Assembly: GCA_948467875.1 (NCBI GenBank)
Contig: CAOKFZ010000002.1
Coordinates: 1 to 64,000 of the forward strand
Origin: an uncultured Clostridium sp.
Lineage (GTDB): Bacteria; Bacillota; Clostridia; TANB77; CAG-508
Direction: 5' to 3'
Length of the DNA stretch: 64,000 bases
Shown: piece by piece, positions 41,606 through 51,629 of the stretch
Numbering within the stretch: position 1 is the stretch's first letter
Layout: each line of letters begins with the position of its first letter
The notes under the pieces: model-generated
Told to the model about the DNA's origin: nothing
Databases searched by the model: none
Seen by the model: the letters and a program-made list of their open reading frames with translations, nothing else
Program-made: the position numbers and the translations under genes

Positions 41606-42230
41606 ATGCCTAAAGTAGAAGTATATAACGTAGAAGGTAAGAAGGTTAGTGATTTAGAGTTAAAAGAAGAAGTGTTTGGGATTGAACCAAATGAAGCTGT
41701 TGTACACAGTGTTCTAATAAATTATTTGGCTAACCAAAGACAAGGTACGCAAAGTACAAAAACAAGAAGCGAAGTTAGAGGCGGTGGTAAAAAACCATGG
41801 AGACAAAAAGGTACTGGTCGTGCAAGACAAGGTTCTATTCGTGCCCCACAATGGATTAAAGGTGGTATAGCGCTTCGGACCAAAACCACGTTCTTATAAA
41901 TATAGAGTGAATAAAAAAGAAAAGAGATTAGCGATTAAATCAATTTTAAGTTCAAAAGTTTTAGAGAGCAATTTGGTAATTGTAGATAAATTTGATTTCA
42001 AAGAAATTAAAACAAAGCAAATGGCAAATGCAATGAAAAACTTAAAGATCGAAGATAAGGCTTTAATTATGTTGCCAGCTGGAGATGAGAAAGTTCAAAA
42101 ATCAGCAAGAAATTTAGAAGGTGTGAGAACAAGTTCAGTGGCTACGATTAATGTATTTGATTTGTTAAAATATAAAAAATTAGTGCTAACAGTAGATAGC
42201 GTGAAGAAATTAGAGGAGGTGTATGCTTAA
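41606..42230 (+). CDS. rplD: 50S ribosomal protein L4, read through a +1 shift at CGG
   Basis: L4 contacts 23S rRNA around the exit tunnel. The zero frame gives a normal N-terminus (residues 1-88, through [20 protein letters not shown] and [12 protein letters not shown]) and then reaches CGG at 41876-41878 and stops at 41899. The +1 frame continues [20 protein letters not shown] to the normal end. Skipping the C of CGG gives a 207-residue L4, the standard length, with the conserved GPKPR intact. Because L4 is essential in nearly all bacteria, a dead gene is unlikely: either it is recoded or one base was inserted in the assembly. Confidence 0.85.
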
Positions 42231-42231
42231 A

Positions 42232-42576
42232 ATGGTAGCAGAAGATATTATCATAAAGCCAATTATTACGGAAAAAAGTAATATGGATATGCAAGAAGGA
42301 AAGTACACTTTCAAAGTTGCTAAAAAAGCAACAAAAGTTGAAATTAGAAATGCAGTTGAAAAATTATTTGATGTAAAAGTATTAAATGTGAACACAATGA
42401 CTGTGAAGGGAAAAGCTAAAAGAGTGGGTGTTCATAGAGGTATGACTTCTGATTGGAAAAAAGCAATTGTTACAATTGACACAGATAGCGGAGATATTAA
42501 GTATCTTGGCAAAGGTGGAAAAGAAGTGAAGGTTTCTAAAAAATATAAGGATTCAATTGATGCATTTAATGCTTAA
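42232..42576 (+). CDS. rplW: 50S ribosomal protein L23
   Basis: A 114-residue L23, which forms the docking site for signal recognition particle and trigger factor. [11 protein letters not shown] at the N-terminus and [19 protein letters not shown] are family-typical. The ATG at 42232 has better spacing from AGAGGAGGT than the one at 42223, which overlaps rplD. Confidence 0.94.
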   Translation: MVAEDIIIKPIITEKSNMDMQEGKYTFKVAKKATKVEIRNAVEKLFDVKVLNVNTMTVKGKAKRVGVHRGMTSDWKKAIVTIDTDSGDIKYLGKGGKEVKVSKKYKDSIDAFNA

Positions 42577-42701
42577 ATTTCATTAATAAGCGGTGTCTAG
42601 CGTCGTTAACCTTCATTAAAAACTTAAATTACGTACCTATGTACACGCATTAAATTTTTAATTTGGTTGCCTAGCTATACTTGCTTTTTAAAGAAATTTA
42701 A
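42573..42701 (+). repeat. Large structured element between rplW and rplB
   Basis: The outer stem (42573-42591 with 42683-42701) has only two mismatches in 19 positions and includes the rplW stop codon. The inner hairpin ATTAAAAACTTAA...TTAAATTTTTAAT surrounds ACGTACCTATGTACACGC. The core matches the element at 15677-15798, while the stem sequences differ but remain paired. Confidence 0.65.
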
Positions 42702-42774
42702 GTTGAATATTGATTTGTTGTAAAATTATCTGGAAATAACCAGGAAAATAAATTAAATAAAAGGAGAGAGAAAA

Positions 42775-43602
42775 ATGGGAATAAAACATTATAGACCGTA
42801 TACACCATCAAGAAGAAATATGACGACTTCAACATTTGAAGAAGTTACGAAAAAAACACCTGAGAAATCTTTATTGGCAAAGAAGAAAAAAAATGCTGGT
42901 AGAAATTCATATGGTCGCATCACAGTAAGACATCAAGGTGGGGGAAATAGACAGAAATATAGAATCATTGATTTTAAAAGAAGAAAAGATGACATGGTTG
43001 CCACTGTAATTGGGATTGAGTATGATCCAAACAGAAGTGCTAATATCGCATTAATCCAATATGAAGATGGAACGAAAAGTTACATTTTAGCACCAGAAAA
43101 ATTAACAGATGGTGATAAAGTTATTTCTGGTGAAAACGTGGATATTAAACCAGGAAATAGTATGCCAATTTCAAGTATTCCAGTTGGTACGATGATTCAT
43201 AATATTGAATTAAATCCAGGGCAAGGTGGAAAATTGGTTCGTTCTGCTGGGCAAGAAGCGCAGCTTATGGCAAAAGAAGGTGCGTATGCGCATGTTAGAC
43301 TTCCATCTGGAGAAATGAGATTAATTAGTGTTAGATGTAGAGCAACGATTGGAACCATTGGAAATAGTGACCATGAAAACATTAAATTAGGTAAAGCTGG
43401 TAGAAAAAGACATATGGGAATTAGACCAACTGTTAGAGGTTCTGTTATGAATCCAAATGATCACCCTCATGGTGGTGGTGAAGGTAGAGCACCAGTTGGT
43501 AGACCAGGACCATTAACTCCTTGGGGCAAGCCAGCTATGGGATATAAGACAAGAAATAAAAAGAAACAGTCAAACAAATTTATTGTTAAGAGAAGAAAGT
43601 AA
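42775..43602 (+). CDS. rplB: 50S ribosomal protein L2
   Basis: A 275-residue L2, required for subunit association and peptidyl transferase activity. Both domains are intact: [16 protein letters not shown] and the C-terminal signature [20 protein letters not shown] with the conserved His. Start ATG after AAAGGAGAG, following the structured element. Confidence 0.97.
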   Translation: MGIKHYRPYTPSRRNMTTSTFEEVTKKTPEKSLLAKKKKNAGRNSYGRITVRHQGGGNRQKYRIIDFKRRKDDMVATVIGIEYDPNRSANIALIQYEDGTKSYILAPEKLTDGDKVISGENVDIKPGNSMPISSIPVGTMIHNIELNPGQGGKLVRSAGQEAQLMAKEGAYAHVRLPSGEMRLISVRCRATIGTIGNSDHENIKLGKAGRKRHMGIRPTVRGSVMNPNDHPHGGGEGRAPVGRPGPLTPWGKPAMGYKTRNKKKQSNKFIVKRRK

Positions 43603-43620
43603 GAAAGGAGAGAAATTTTT

Positions 43621-43896
43621 ATGTCAAAAAGTAGCAAAAAGAAACCATATGTGGCACCTGAATTGATTAAGAGAGTAGAAACAATGAATGAATCAGGAAA
43701 AAAAGAAGTCTTAAAAACATGGTCAAGAGCTTCTACCATTTATCCACAGATGATCGGACATACAATTGCTGTTCATGATGGCAGAAAGCATGTGCCTGTT
43801 TATGTTTCTGAAGAAATGGTTGGACATAAATTAGGAGAATTTGCTCCAACAAGAACATTTAAAGGACACGCAGGAGATAAGAAAACGAAAAAATAA
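43621..43896 (+). CDS. rpsS: 30S ribosomal protein S19
   Basis: A 91-residue S19 with the family block [23 protein letters not shown] and the terminal [12 protein letters not shown]. Normal length and order between rplB and rplV. Confidence 0.96.
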   Translation: MSKSSKKKPYVAPELIKRVETMNESGKKEVLKTWSRASTIYPQMIGHTIAVHDGRKHVPVYVSEEMVGHKLGEFAPTRTFKGHAGDKKTKK

Positions 43897-43931
43897 GAAA
43901 TTCTAAAATTTAGATAGAGGAGGTATAAACC

Positions 43932-44306
43932 GTGGAGGAAAAGGCAATACAAAACGAAGTGGATGTAGTTGAAGCAAAAGCTATTTTGAAATATGCTAGA
44001 ATTTCAAGTAGAAAAGTCAAAATTGTTGCTGATTTGATTAGAGGAAAAAAGATAGATGAAGCATTAACAACTTTAAAATTTGCACCTAAAGCCTCAAGTG
44101 AAATTCTAGAAAAGTTGCTAAAATCAGCAATCGCAAATGCAGAAAATAACCACTTTATGGATAGAAGTAAATTATATGTTGCAGAAATTTATGCGAATCA
44201 AGGTCCAACATTAAAGAGAATTAGACCTGCGGCAAAAGGTTCTGCTGTGAGAATTAGAAAAAGAACGAGTCATATAACAATCGTTTTAAGAGAAATGAGT
44301 AAATAA
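43932..44306 (+). CDS. rplV: 50S ribosomal protein L22
   Basis: A 124-residue L22, whose loop lines the exit tunnel. It starts at GTG after [32 protein letters not shown] and the beta-hairpin [21 protein letters not shown] are visible. About 12 extra N-terminal residues precede the usual start. Confidence 0.95.
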   Translation: MEEKAIQNEVDVVEAKAILKYARISSRKVKIVADLIRGKKIDEALTTLKFAPKASSEILEKLLKSAIANAENNHFMDRSKLYVAEIYANQGPTLKRIRPAAKGSAVRIRKRTSHITIVLREMSK

Positions 44307-44325
44307 GAAAGGAGTTAACAAAGAC

Positions 44326-44988
44326 ATGGGACAAAAAGTTCATCCAAATGGAATAAGAGTTGGTGTGATTAGAGATTGGAACTCAAAATGGTATGCTGAT
44401 TCAAAAAATTACAGTGACTACTTAGTTGAGGATTATAAAATCCGTAAATATATAAAGAAAAAATTATATGTTAGCGGAATTTCAAAAATGGAAATTGAAA
44501 GAACTGCGAAATGTGTGAAAATTAATGTTTACACTGCAAAACCTGGTCTAGTGATTGGAAAAGGCGGAAATCTTTCAGAAGCATTAAAAAATGAATTGGA
44601 AAAAATGATTAACAAACAAGTTAATCTAAATATTGTAGAGGTAAAAAATATTGATACTGATGCACAATTAGTTGCAGAAAATATAGCAGGTCAATTAGAG
44701 AGAAGAATTTCATTTAGAAGAGCGATGAAACAATGTATGCAAAAATCTATGAAAGCAGGTGCTTTGGGAATTAAAACTTCTGTATCTGGTAGATTAGGTG
44801 GCGCAGATATGGCGAGAACTGAATTTTATAAAGATGGAACCATTCCATTACAAACCTTAAGAGCCGATATTGATTATGGATTTGCTGAAGCAGATACAAC
44901 TTATGGAAAAATAGGGGTAAAAGTTTGGATTTATAAAGGTGAAATTCTACCAAGCAAAAAAGAAGCGAAAGAAGGAGGTAGAGACTAA
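44326..44988 (+). CDS. rpsC: 30S ribosomal protein S3
   Basis: A 220-residue S3 with the N-terminal [12 protein letters not shown], the KH motif [12 protein letters not shown] and the C-terminal [11 protein letters not shown]. The stop codon overlaps the rplP start (TAATG), implying coupling. Confidence 0.96.
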   Translation: MGQKVHPNGIRVGVIRDWNSKWYADSKNYSDYLVEDYKIRKYIKKKLYVSGISKMEIERTAKCVKINVYTAKPGLVIGKGGNLSEALKNELEKMINKQVNLNIVEVKNIDTDAQLVAENIAGQLERRISFRRAMKQCMQKSMKAGALGIKTSVSGRLGGADMARTEFYKDGTIPLQTLRADIDYGFAEADTTYGKIGVKVWIYKGEILPSKKEAKEGGRD

Positions 44989-45422
44989 TGCCATTAATGC
45001 CTAAAAAAACAAAATTTAGAAAAATGCAAAAAGGCAGAAATAGAGGAGTTGCGACAAGAGGAAATGTTGTTAATGAAGGTGAATTTGGACTTCAAGCAAC
45101 AAGTGCTGGTTGGATTACGTCAAACCAAATCGAAGCTGCCAGAATTGCGATGACACGTTATATCAAAAGAGGTGGTAAAGTTTGGATTAAAGTATTTCCA
45201 GATAAGCCAATTACAAGCAAACCAATCGGAACTCGTATGGGTAAAGGTAAAGGAGCTCCTGAATATTGGGTAGCAGTTGTAAAACCAGGTAGAGTGATGT
45301 TTGAATTATCTGGTATTTCAGAAGAAGTTGCAAGAGAAGCATTGCGTTTAGCAGGTCATAAATTACCTGTAAGAACGAAATTTGTAAAAAGAGAAGTAGG
45401 CGGTGATTTAGATGAAGAATAA
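44988..45422 (+). CDS. rplP: 50S ribosomal protein L16
   Basis: A 144-residue L16 with [18 protein letters not shown] at the N-terminus and the [19 protein letters not shown] signature. It overlaps rpsC by one base and rpmC by 11 bases. Confidence 0.96.
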   Translation: MPLMPKKTKFRKMQKGRNRGVATRGNVVNEGEFGLQATSAGWITSNQIEAARIAMTRYIKRGGKVWIKVFPDKPITSKPIGTRMGKGKGAPEYWVAVVKPGRVMFELSGISEEVAREALRLAGHKLPVRTKFVKREVGGDLDEE

Positions 45423-45609
45423 AAAATTAAATGAGATGTCTTCACCTGAGCTAGAAAAAGAACTAAGCGAGCTAAAATCAGAGTTGTTTAAATTAAGATT
45501 TAGTTTGGCAACAAATGGATTAGATAATCCAATGAGAATTCGAGAAGTTCGACGCGAAATTGCCAGAGTAAAGACAATTTTAAGACAAAAAGAGTTAAAG
45601 AACAATTAA
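45412..45609 (+). CDS. rpmC: 50S ribosomal protein L29
   Basis: A 65-residue two-helix L29 ([20 protein letters not shown], then [19 protein letters not shown]). It starts inside the end of rplP, so it is translated by coupling. Confidence 0.94.
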   Translation: MKNKKLNEMSSPELEKELSELKSELFKLRFSLATNGLDNPMRIREVRREIARVKTILRQKELKNN

Positions 45610-45637
45610 ATAATATTAAGAAAGGAGAAGTATCCTA

Positions 45638-45910
45638 ATGGAAAAAAAGGGAGAAAGAAATCTTCGTAAAACAATGATTGGTACTGTAACTTCTGATAAA
45701 ATGGATAAAACCATTGTAGTTTCAGTAGAAGATAATGTGACACATCCAATTTATAAGAAAACGGTAAAGAAAACATATAAATTAAAAGCTCATGATGAAA
45801 ATAATGAGTGTAAAATAGGAGACAGAGTTGAAGTTATGGAAACAAGACCTTTGTCAAAAGATAAAAGATGGAGACTTGTCAAAATAGTGGAAAAAGCTGT
45901 TATTAAGTAA
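45638..45910 (+). CDS. rpsQ: 30S ribosomal protein S17
   Basis: A 90-residue S17 with an OB-fold: [19 protein letters not shown] and [20 protein letters not shown]. Its stop codon forms the foot of the structured element that follows. Confidence 0.95.
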   Translation: MEKKGERNLRKTMIGTVTSDKMDKTIVVSVEDNVTHPIYKKTVKKTYKLKAHDENNECKIGDRVEVMETRPLSKDKRWRLVKIVEKAVIK

Positions 45911-45995
45911 ATTCTTATAAAGTAACGAACGATAGTGAAGTTAGTTTATTAGAATTTACTTATGCAACGAAGCATAGCGTAGTTGCAAACCTTAG
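45908..45995 (+). repeat. Tandem hairpin element between rpsQ and rplN
   Basis: An outer stem (45908-45921 with 45945-45958, one mismatch) includes the rpsQ stop. Inside is TAAC-GAACGATAGTGAA-GTTA; downstream is GCAAC-GAAGCATAGCGTA-GTTGC. Both loops are 13 bases and alike, matching modules in the other ribosomal spacers. Confidence 0.65.
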
Positions 45996-46030
45996 AAAAA
46001 CAAGAAATTAAAAGAAGGAGGAACTTTTAA

Positions 46031-46399
46031 ATGGTACAACAACAGACTAGATTAAAAGTAGCTGATAATACTGGTGCAAAGGAAATTATGTGTATCAGAG
46101 CTTTGGGTGGATCTTATAGAAGATATGCTGAAATAGGTGATATCATAGTTGCTTCTGTCAAATCTGCTACACCAGGTGGCGTTGTTAAAAAGGGAGAAGT
46201 TGTAAAAGCAGTCGTTGTTAGAACGAAAAAAGGAGCTAGACGTGCGGATGGTTCTTATGTAAAATTTGATGAAAATGCTGCTGTTATTATTCGTGATGAT
46301 GGAACTCCAAAAGGAACACGTATTTTTGGTCCAGTAGCAAGAGAGTTAAGAGATAAAAATTATTTGAAAATTTTGTCTTTGGCTCCAGAGGTTCTTTAA
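46031..46399 (+). CDS. rplN: 50S ribosomal protein L14
   Basis: A 122-residue L14 ([46 protein letters not shown]). It lies at the subunit interface and is the usual length. Confidence 0.97.
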   Translation: MVQQQTRLKVADNTGAKEIMCIRALGGSYRRYAEIGDIIVASVKSATPGGVVKKGEVVKAVVVRTKKGARRADGSYVKFDENAAVIIRDDGTPKGTRIFGPVARELRDKNYLKILSLAPEVL

Positions 46400-46452
46400 G
46401 ATCTTAGCTTTTGAGAATTTGAAAAATCTAAAAAGAATTAGAGGTGAATAAA

Positions 46453-46761
46453 TTGAGAATAAAAAAAGGTGATAATGTTAAGATTTTGTCAGGAAATGAT
46501 AAAGATACTACTGGCGAAGTTTTAGAAGTAATTCCGAAAAAAAATAAAATCATTGTCAAAGGCGTAAATGTGAGAAAAAAACATGTAAAACCAAGAAGAC
46601 AGGGTGAAGAAGGTGGAATTATTTCAAGCGAGTGTCCAATTGATAGTAGTAAAGCAAATGTGATTTGTCCAAAATGTGGCAAGGTAACAAGAATTGGATA
46701 TGGAGAAGAAAAAGGCGAAAAAATACGTGTTTGTAAGAAATGCGGAGCGAGAATAAAATAA
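46453..46761 (+). CDS. rplX: 50S ribosomal protein L24 with a zinc ribbon
   Basis: A 102-residue L24: KOW domain (IKKGDNVKILSGNDKD, GVNVRKKHVKP) followed by a C-terminal zinc ribbon with CPKCG and CKKCG, as in other clostridia. The TTG at 46453, six bases after AGAGGTGA, gives the canonical N-terminus; the GTG at 46444 lies in that site. Confidence 0.92.
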   Translation: MRIKKGDNVKILSGNDKDTTGEVLEVIPKKNKIIVKGVNVRKKHVKPRRQGEEGGIISSECPIDSSKANVICPKCGKVTRIGYGEEKGEKIRVCKKCGARIK

Positions 46762-46789
46762 TTAGTTGGAAAGGAGGATTTTTAAGACA

Positions 46790-47329
46790 ATGGATGTACT
46801 TAAAGAACAATATAAAAAAGAAGTAGTACCAGCCTTAATGAAGAAATTTAACTATACATCAATTATGCAGGTTCCTAAATTAGAAAAAATAGTAATTAAC
46901 ATTGGATTGGGTGAAACAAAGGATAACCCAAAAGCTTTGGATAATGCAATCAACGATTTGACAATTATTACGGGGCAAAAACCAGTGATAACAAAAGCCA
47001 AAAAATCAATTGCGGCATTTAAGTTAAGAGAGGGTGCTAAAATTGGGTGCAAAGTAACATTGAGAGCAGGAAAAATGTATGATTTTGCACAAAAATTATT
47101 TAATGTTGCATTGCCTAGAGTAAGAGATTTTAGAGGTGTATCAAATCACTCTTTTGATGGGAGAGGAAATTATTCAATGGGAATTAAAGAGCAATTAATT
47201 TTTCCTGAAATTGAATATGATAAAGTTGACAAAATAAGAGGTATGGACATTATATTTGTAACAACTGCTAAAACTGACGAAGAAGCAAAAGAATTGCTAA
47301 GCTTATTAGGAATGCCTTTTCGTGTATAA
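46790..47329 (+). CDS. rplE: 50S ribosomal protein L5
   Basis: A 179-residue L5, which binds 5S rRNA and contacts tRNA. Family segments [23 protein letters not shown], and [21 protein letters not shown] are present. The ATG at 46790 follows AAAGGAGG; upstream in-frame starts lie before that site. Confidence 0.96.
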   Translation: MDVLKEQYKKEVVPALMKKFNYTSIMQVPKLEKIVINIGLGETKDNPKALDNAINDLTIITGQKPVITKAKKSIAAFKLREGAKIGCKVTLRAGKMYDFAQKLFNVALPRVRDFRGVSNHSFDGRGNYSMGIKEQLIFPEIEYDKVDKIRGMDIIFVTTAKTDEEAKELLSLLGMPFRV

Positions 47330-47354
47330 AAGAATTCAGAAAGGAGAATAATCT

Positions 47355-47540
47355 ATGGCTAAAAAATCATTAAAAGTGAAATGTGCCAGAGAGCAAAAAT
47401 ATAAGACAAGAGAATATAATAGATGTAGAATTTGTGGTAGACCTCATAGCTATATCAGAAAATTTGGAATTTGCCGTATTTGTTTTAGAGAATTAGCTCA
47501 TAAGGGAGAAATACCAGGTGTAAAAAAAGCAAGTTGGTAA
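47355..47540 (+). CDS. rpsN: 30S ribosomal protein S14, type Z
   Basis: A 61-residue zinc-binding S14 with CRICG and CRICF knuckles and [11 protein letters not shown] at the end. This is the short zinc form typical of Firmicutes. Confidence 0.96.
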   Translation: MAKKSLKVKCAREQKYKTREYNRCRICGRPHSYIRKFGICRICFRELAHKGEIPGVKKASW

Positions 47541-47542
47541 TG

Positions 47543-47597
47543 CTGAGACTGTTCGAGCGTTAGCGAGTTACAGTCTCAGTAGCAATACGAAGTATTG
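47543..47597 (+). repeat. Two-hairpin element between rpsN and rpsH
   Basis: CTGAGACTGT (47543-47552) pairs perfectly with ACAGTCTCAG (47570-47579) around the 17-base loop TCGAGCGTTAGCGAGTT, followed by GCAATAC-gaa-GTATTGC. The loop parallels the one at 15001-15017 while the stem differs. Confidence 0.7.
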
Positions 47598-47632
47598 CAT
47601 CAATGAAAGTTAGAAAAAGGAGGGAAAAAAAC

Positions 47633-48031
47633 GTGAATATAACAGATCCAATTGCAGATATGTTAACTAGAATAAGAAATGCTAATACAAATAAATTCAA
47701 AACAGTTGATGTTCCAGCATCAAAAATGAAAAAAGCAATTGCTGAAAATTTGTTAGAAGAAGGATATATTAAGTCTTTTGAAGAGATAGAAGATGGGACA
47801 CAAGGGATTTTAAGAATTGCTTTAAAATATGATGAAAACGGAAAAAGAGTTATTGATGGATTAAAAAGAATTAGTAAACCAGGTTTGAGAATTTATGCTA
47901 ATAAAGATGAATTACCAAAAGTTTTGAATGGTTTAGGGATTGCTTTGATTTCTACATCAAAAGGTATTGTGACAGATAAAAAAGCGCGTGAGTTAGGAAT
48001 TGGTGGCGAAGTGCTTGCTTATATCTGGTAA
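47633..48031 (+). CDS. rpsH: 30S ribosomal protein S8
   Basis: A 132-residue S8 starting at GTG after [25 protein letters not shown], then the C-terminal [26 protein letters not shown]. The upstream in-frame ATG at 47603 lies before the ribosome binding site. S8 is the classical repressor of the spc operon. Confidence 0.95.
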   Translation: MNITDPIADMLTRIRNANTNKFKTVDVPASKMKKAIAENLLEEGYIKSFEEIEDGTQGILRIALKYDENGKRVIDGLKRISKPGLRIYANKDELPKVLNGLGIALISTSKGIVTDKKARELGIGGEVLAYIW

Positions 48032-48214
48032 TATAAAATTAAAAGAGTAGTTTATTTAGAAGGCAGACTGAAATTAGAACTGAGCGTGGAAAATTTTCAC
48101 GAAGAGAAAATTTTACTCGGCGCATATTTGTTAATATAAAAATAAATGATAATTATAAAATTCTGAAAAAATACCTATGAAAATAGTGTATTAATCTAAG
48201 AAAGGAGAAATAAA
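48032..48214 (+). repeat. rpsH-rplF spacer with an AAAATTTT hairpin element
   Basis: The core GCGTGGAAAATTTTCACGAAGAG (48084-48106 region) followed by AAAATTTTACTCG forms an AT-rich hairpin framed by CGTGG and ACTCG. The same frame occurs three times at 54591-54755. Confidence 0.55.
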
Positions 48215-48754
48215 ATGTCAAGAATAGGAAATAAGCCAATTACTGTACCAGACAATGTGGAAGTTAAAATTGACGGACAAAAAGTTACAGTAAAAGGACC
48301 AAAAGGAACTTTAGAAAGAGAAGTTCATGAAAATATGAAAGTGACTTTAGAAGATAAAGTCTTAAAAGTAGCAAGACCAGATGACGAACCTAAAAACAGA
48401 AGTTTGCATGGCTTGACCAGAACTTTAATCAATAACATGATTATAGGAACATTGGATGGTTTTGAAAAGAAATTAGAAGTCAATGGTGTTGGATATAGGG
48501 CACAAAAACAAGGAAATAAATTGGTAATGAATTTAGGGTATTCTCATCCTGTTGAGATGGATGCTCCAGAAGGAATTACTTTTGACGTGCCAAGCCAAAA
48601 TGAAATTATTGTAAAAGGAATAGATAAAGAATTAGTTGGTCAAACAGCTGCTGTTATCAGAACAAAAAGACCACCAGAGGTTTATCGTGGTAAAGGTATT
48701 AAATACGATTATGAAGTTATTAGACGTAAGGAAGGTAAAGCAGGGAAAAAATAG
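48215..48754 (+). CDS. rplF: 50S ribosomal protein L6
   Basis: A 179-residue L6 with two homologous halves, [16 protein letters not shown] at the start and the C-terminal signature [24 protein letters not shown]. It lies near the factor-binding site. Confidence 0.97.
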   Translation: MSRIGNKPITVPDNVEVKIDGQKVTVKGPKGTLEREVHENMKVTLEDKVLKVARPDDEPKNRSLHGLTRTLINNMIIGTLDGFEKKLEVNGVGYRAQKQGNKLVMNLGYSHPVEMDAPEGITFDVPSQNEIIVKGIDKELVGQTAAVIRTKRPPEVYRGKGIKYDYEVIRRKEGKAGKK

Positions 48755-48835
48755 TAGCCGTTCGCGAGGAACGAGCGTTACGGATACTTTTGCTAACGTA
48801 GCGAAGCGAAGTTAACTTCATTAGAAAGAACTACT
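48754..48835 (+). repeat. Palindromic element between rplF and rplR
   Basis: GTAGCCGT (48754-48761) pairs with ACGGATAC (48780-48787) with one G-A mismatch around an 18-base loop, at the same position as the mismatch in the 14989 element. Then TAAC-GTAGCGAAGCGAA-GTTA, followed by ACTTCATTA and TATGCAAAC, modules shared with 45908 and 53821. Confidence 0.65.
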
Positions 48836-48867
48836 ATGCAAACCCAAAACAAAGAAAGGAGATTGTT

Positions 48868-49227
48868 ATGATTACGAAAATAGATAGAAAGCTAGAGCGT
48901 CAAAGAAGACATAAAAGAGTACGTACCAAAATTAGTGGTACTACGGAAGTTCCAAGATTAGCTGTTTGTAGAACAAATCAAAATATTATTGCTCAAATCA
49001 TTGATGATACAAAAGGTGAAACTTTGGTTTATGTTTCAACTTTAGATAAGGATATTAAAACAAAAAAAGCGAATAAAGAAGCAGCAAAAGAAGTAGGAAC
49101 TTCAATTGCCAAAAAAGCAGCTAAGAAAAATATAGAAACAGTCGTTTTTGATAGAGGTGGCTATATTTATCATGGTGTTGTAAAAGAAATTGCAGAAGCA
49201 GCACGTGAAGCAGGATTGAAATTTTAA
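48868..49227 (+). CDS. rplR: 50S ribosomal protein L18
   Basis: A 119-residue L18 that binds 5S rRNA. Basic N-terminus [15 protein letters not shown] and the C-terminal [28 protein letters not shown] are typical. Confidence 0.96.
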   Translation: MITKIDRKLERQRRHKRVRTKISGTTEVPRLAVCRTNQNIIAQIIDDTKGETLVYVSTLDKDIKTKKANKEAAKEVGTSIAKKAAKKNIETVVFDRGGYIYHGVVKEIAEAAREAGLKF

Positions 49228-49247
49228 TTGGAAAGGAGAAGGAAAAC

Positions 49248-49742
49248 GTGGAAGAAGAAAAGGTAAGCCAAGAATTAAAAGAGAAAGTTGTTGCAATTAA
49301 TAGAGTTGCTAAAGTTGTTAAAGGTGGTAGAACTTTTAGATTTAGTGCAGTTGTTGTTGTTGGAGATGGAGCAGGACATATTGGTGTTGGAAATGGTAAA
49401 GCATCAGAAGTTCCAGATGCTATCAAAAAAGCAATTGAAGAAGCGAAAAAGAATTTAATCACTGTACCGATTGTTGGAACAACGATTCCTCATGAATATA
49501 TCGGAAAATTTGGTAGTGCTAGAGTCATGCTAAAACCAGGTTCAGAAGGTACTGGAATTATTGCTGGTGGTAGTGTAAGACCTGTATTGGAATTGGCAGG
49601 CTATAAAGATATCAATTCAAAAGTTTTAGGAACAACAAACCCTAGAAACGTTGTTTTTGCGACAATTAATGCTTTAACAAATATGCAAACTGTTGAAGAA
49701 GTCGCAAGAAAAAGAGGAAAAAAAGTTTCTGAAATTATGTAG
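49248..49742 (+). CDS. rpsE: 30S ribosomal protein S5
   Basis: A 164-residue S5 starting at GTG after [27 protein letters not shown] and [17 protein letters not shown], the decoding-fidelity region, are intact. It is followed directly by rplO, without the rpmD (L30) gene found here in many bacteria. Confidence 0.96.
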   Translation: MEEEKVSQELKEKVVAINRVAKVVKGGRTFRFSAVVVVGDGAGHIGVGNGKASEVPDAIKKAIEEAKKNLITVPIVGTTIPHEYIGKFGSARVMLKPGSEGTGIIAGGSVRPVLELAGYKDINSKVLGTTNPRNVVFATINALTNMQTVEEVARKRGKKVSEIM

Positions 49743-49760
49743 AAAAAGGAGGTGTGAAAA

Positions 49761-50195
49761 ATGGAACTAGGAAATTTACATCCAAATGTTAAAACAAAAA
49801 CAAAGAAAAGAGTTGGACGTGGTATTAGCTCTGGATTAGGAAAAACTTCTGGTAGAGGACAAAAAGGACAAAAGGCAAGATCAGGTGGTGGTGTAAGAAG
49901 AGGCTTTGAAGGAGGTCAAACACCATTATATAGAAGATTACCAAAAAGAGGATTTAATAATTTCAATAGCAAAACTTATACAGAAGTTACATTAACAATG
50001 TTAAATAAAGCGACAACCACTGATGTAACAGCTGAAACTTTAATCAAAGATGGCATTATTAGCAAAGCGAATGACGGAATTGTTATTTTGGCAACAGGTA
50101 AATTAGAGAAAAAAATCAATGTAAAAGCAAAGAGATTTACAAAGGTAGCCCAAGAAAAAATAGAAGCAAATGGTGGAAAGTGTGAGGTGGTTTAA
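49761..50195 (+). CDS. rplO: 50S ribosomal protein L15
   Basis: A 144-residue L15 with [21 protein letters not shown] and [20 protein letters not shown] near the N-terminus. It ends 2 bases before secY. Confidence 0.96.
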   Translation: MELGNLHPNVKTKTKKRVGRGISSGLGKTSGRGQKGQKARSGGGVRRGFEGGQTPLYRRLPKRGFNNFNSKTYTEVTLTMLNKATTTDVTAETLIKDGIISKANDGIVILATGKLEKKINVKAKRFTKVAQEKIEANGGKCEVV

Positions 50196-50197
50196 GA

Positions 50198-51523
50198 ATG
50201 TTTAAAACAATAAAAAATGCTTTTAAAACACCAGATGTACGTAAACGTTTATTATATACATTATTGTTGATTCTTATCTTTCGATTTGGCTGTTATATAA
50301 CTGTGCCTGGTGTGGATACTTTTGCTTTAGCAGAGTCAATGGCATCTAGCACAGGTTCACTTGCTAGTTTAATTGATACAATATCTGGTGGTGCTTTTTC
50401 AAATTTGTCAATTTTTGCTATGTCAATTACACCATATATTACATCATCAATTGTTATTCAATTATTAGCAATGATTATTCCTTCCTTAGAAAAATTAATG
50501 AAGGAAGGTGGAGAAACTTCAAGGGCTAAAGTTAATAAATATACAAAAGCTTTAGCTTTGGTTTTGGCTTTAATTGAAGGATTGGGAATTTATATTTCCT
50601 ACAGTTCTTCGAATATATTTATTAATCCAGGACTTTTAACAGGGGCAGTTATTGTCGCCTCATTAGTTGCTGGAACATCGGTACTTATGTGGCTTGGCGA
50701 ACAAATTACAAGCAAAGGTGTTGGAAACGGTATTTCTATGATTATTTTCATTGGTATTATTTCAAGCCTGCCATCTGGACTTGTAAAGGTCTGGAATTTG
50801 ATTATGACAGAAACAGGAATTAGTACAGTTGGAATAGTTACAGCTTTAGTTGTTATCATTGGTGCGATTTTATTGATTGCAGGAGTTATCTTTGTGCAAC
50901 AAGCGGAAAGAAGGGTACCTGTGCAATATGCGAAAAAAGTTGTGGGAAGAAAAATGTATGGTGGACAAAATACACATATTCCATTAAAGCTTGCTATGGC
51001 AGGTGTTATGCCAATTATTTTTGCCAGCAGTTTTATGACATTTCCAGCGATGATTATTCAAATTTTTGCTAGTGATAAAATTGGTGGTGCAGGATTTTTA
51101 GCAGGGCTATATAAGTTTTCAATTGCGACATCATCTTCAAGTGTTGGATGGGGTTACTCCTTAGGAAATGCCATTGTGTATTTCTTATTGATTGTAGGAT
51201 TTACATTCTTCTACACATATGCAACCTTTAATCCAGATGAAGTGGCAGCTAATATCAAGCAAAATGGCGGATTCATACCAGGTATTAGAGCTGGAAAACC
51301 AACTGCGGATTATTTAAAAGGTACGTTGAATAAACTAACTTGTGTTGGTTCTGTATTTTTAAGTATTATTGCGATTTTACCAATGTTACTTAGATTTTCA
51401 AATTTGAATTTGTCTTTTGGTGGAACTTCAATCTTAATTGTAGTTGGTGTTGCTTTGGAGACAATTCAACAATTGGAATCATTATTAGTCATGAGGCATT
51501 ATAAAGGATTTCTTGAGAAATAA
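50198..51523 (+). CDS. secY: Preprotein translocase subunit SecY
   Basis: The 441-residue channel subunit of the Sec translocon with ten membrane helices. Conserved blocks: FRFGCYITVPGVD, FSNLSIFAMSITPYITSSI in the plug/helix 2 region, QQAERRVPVQYAKK in a cytoplasmic loop and NPDEVAANIKQNGGFIPGIRAG before helix 9. Works with the tailed SecE encoded at 12842. Confidence 0.97.
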   Translation: MFKTIKNAFKTPDVRKRLLYTLLLILIFRFGCYITVPGVDTFALAESMASSTGSLASLIDTISGGAFSNLSIFAMSITPYITSSIVIQLLAMIIPSLEKLMKEGGETSRAKVNKYTKALALVLALIEGLGIYISYSSSNIFINPGLLTGAVIVASLVAGTSVLMWLGEQITSKGVGNGISMIIFIGIISSLPSGLVKVWNLIMTETGISTVGIVTALVVIIGAILLIAGVIFVQQAERRVPVQYAKKVVGRKMYGGQNTHIPLKLAMAGVMPIIFASSFMTFPAMIIQIFASDKIGGAGFLAGLYKFSIATSSSSVGWGYSLGNAIVYFLLIVGFTFFYTYATFNPDEVAANIKQNGGFIPGIRAGKPTADYLKGTLNKLTCVGSVFLSIIAILPMLLRFSNLNLSFGGTSILIVVGVALETIQQLESLLVMRHYKGFLEK

Positions 51524-51629
51524 ATGATGTATGGGTGGACTTTTGGTTCACCCCAAAATACTTTAAAATTATAAATAAGGAATGTAAAGTTAGATTGTTT
51601 ACTTATAATTTTAAAAAGGAGGTATCATT

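Noticed and set aside
41907..42230. Separate short gene for the second half of L4
   Set aside because: Its supposed start lies inside the conserved L4 core and has no ribosome binding site; it is the shifted continuation of rplD.
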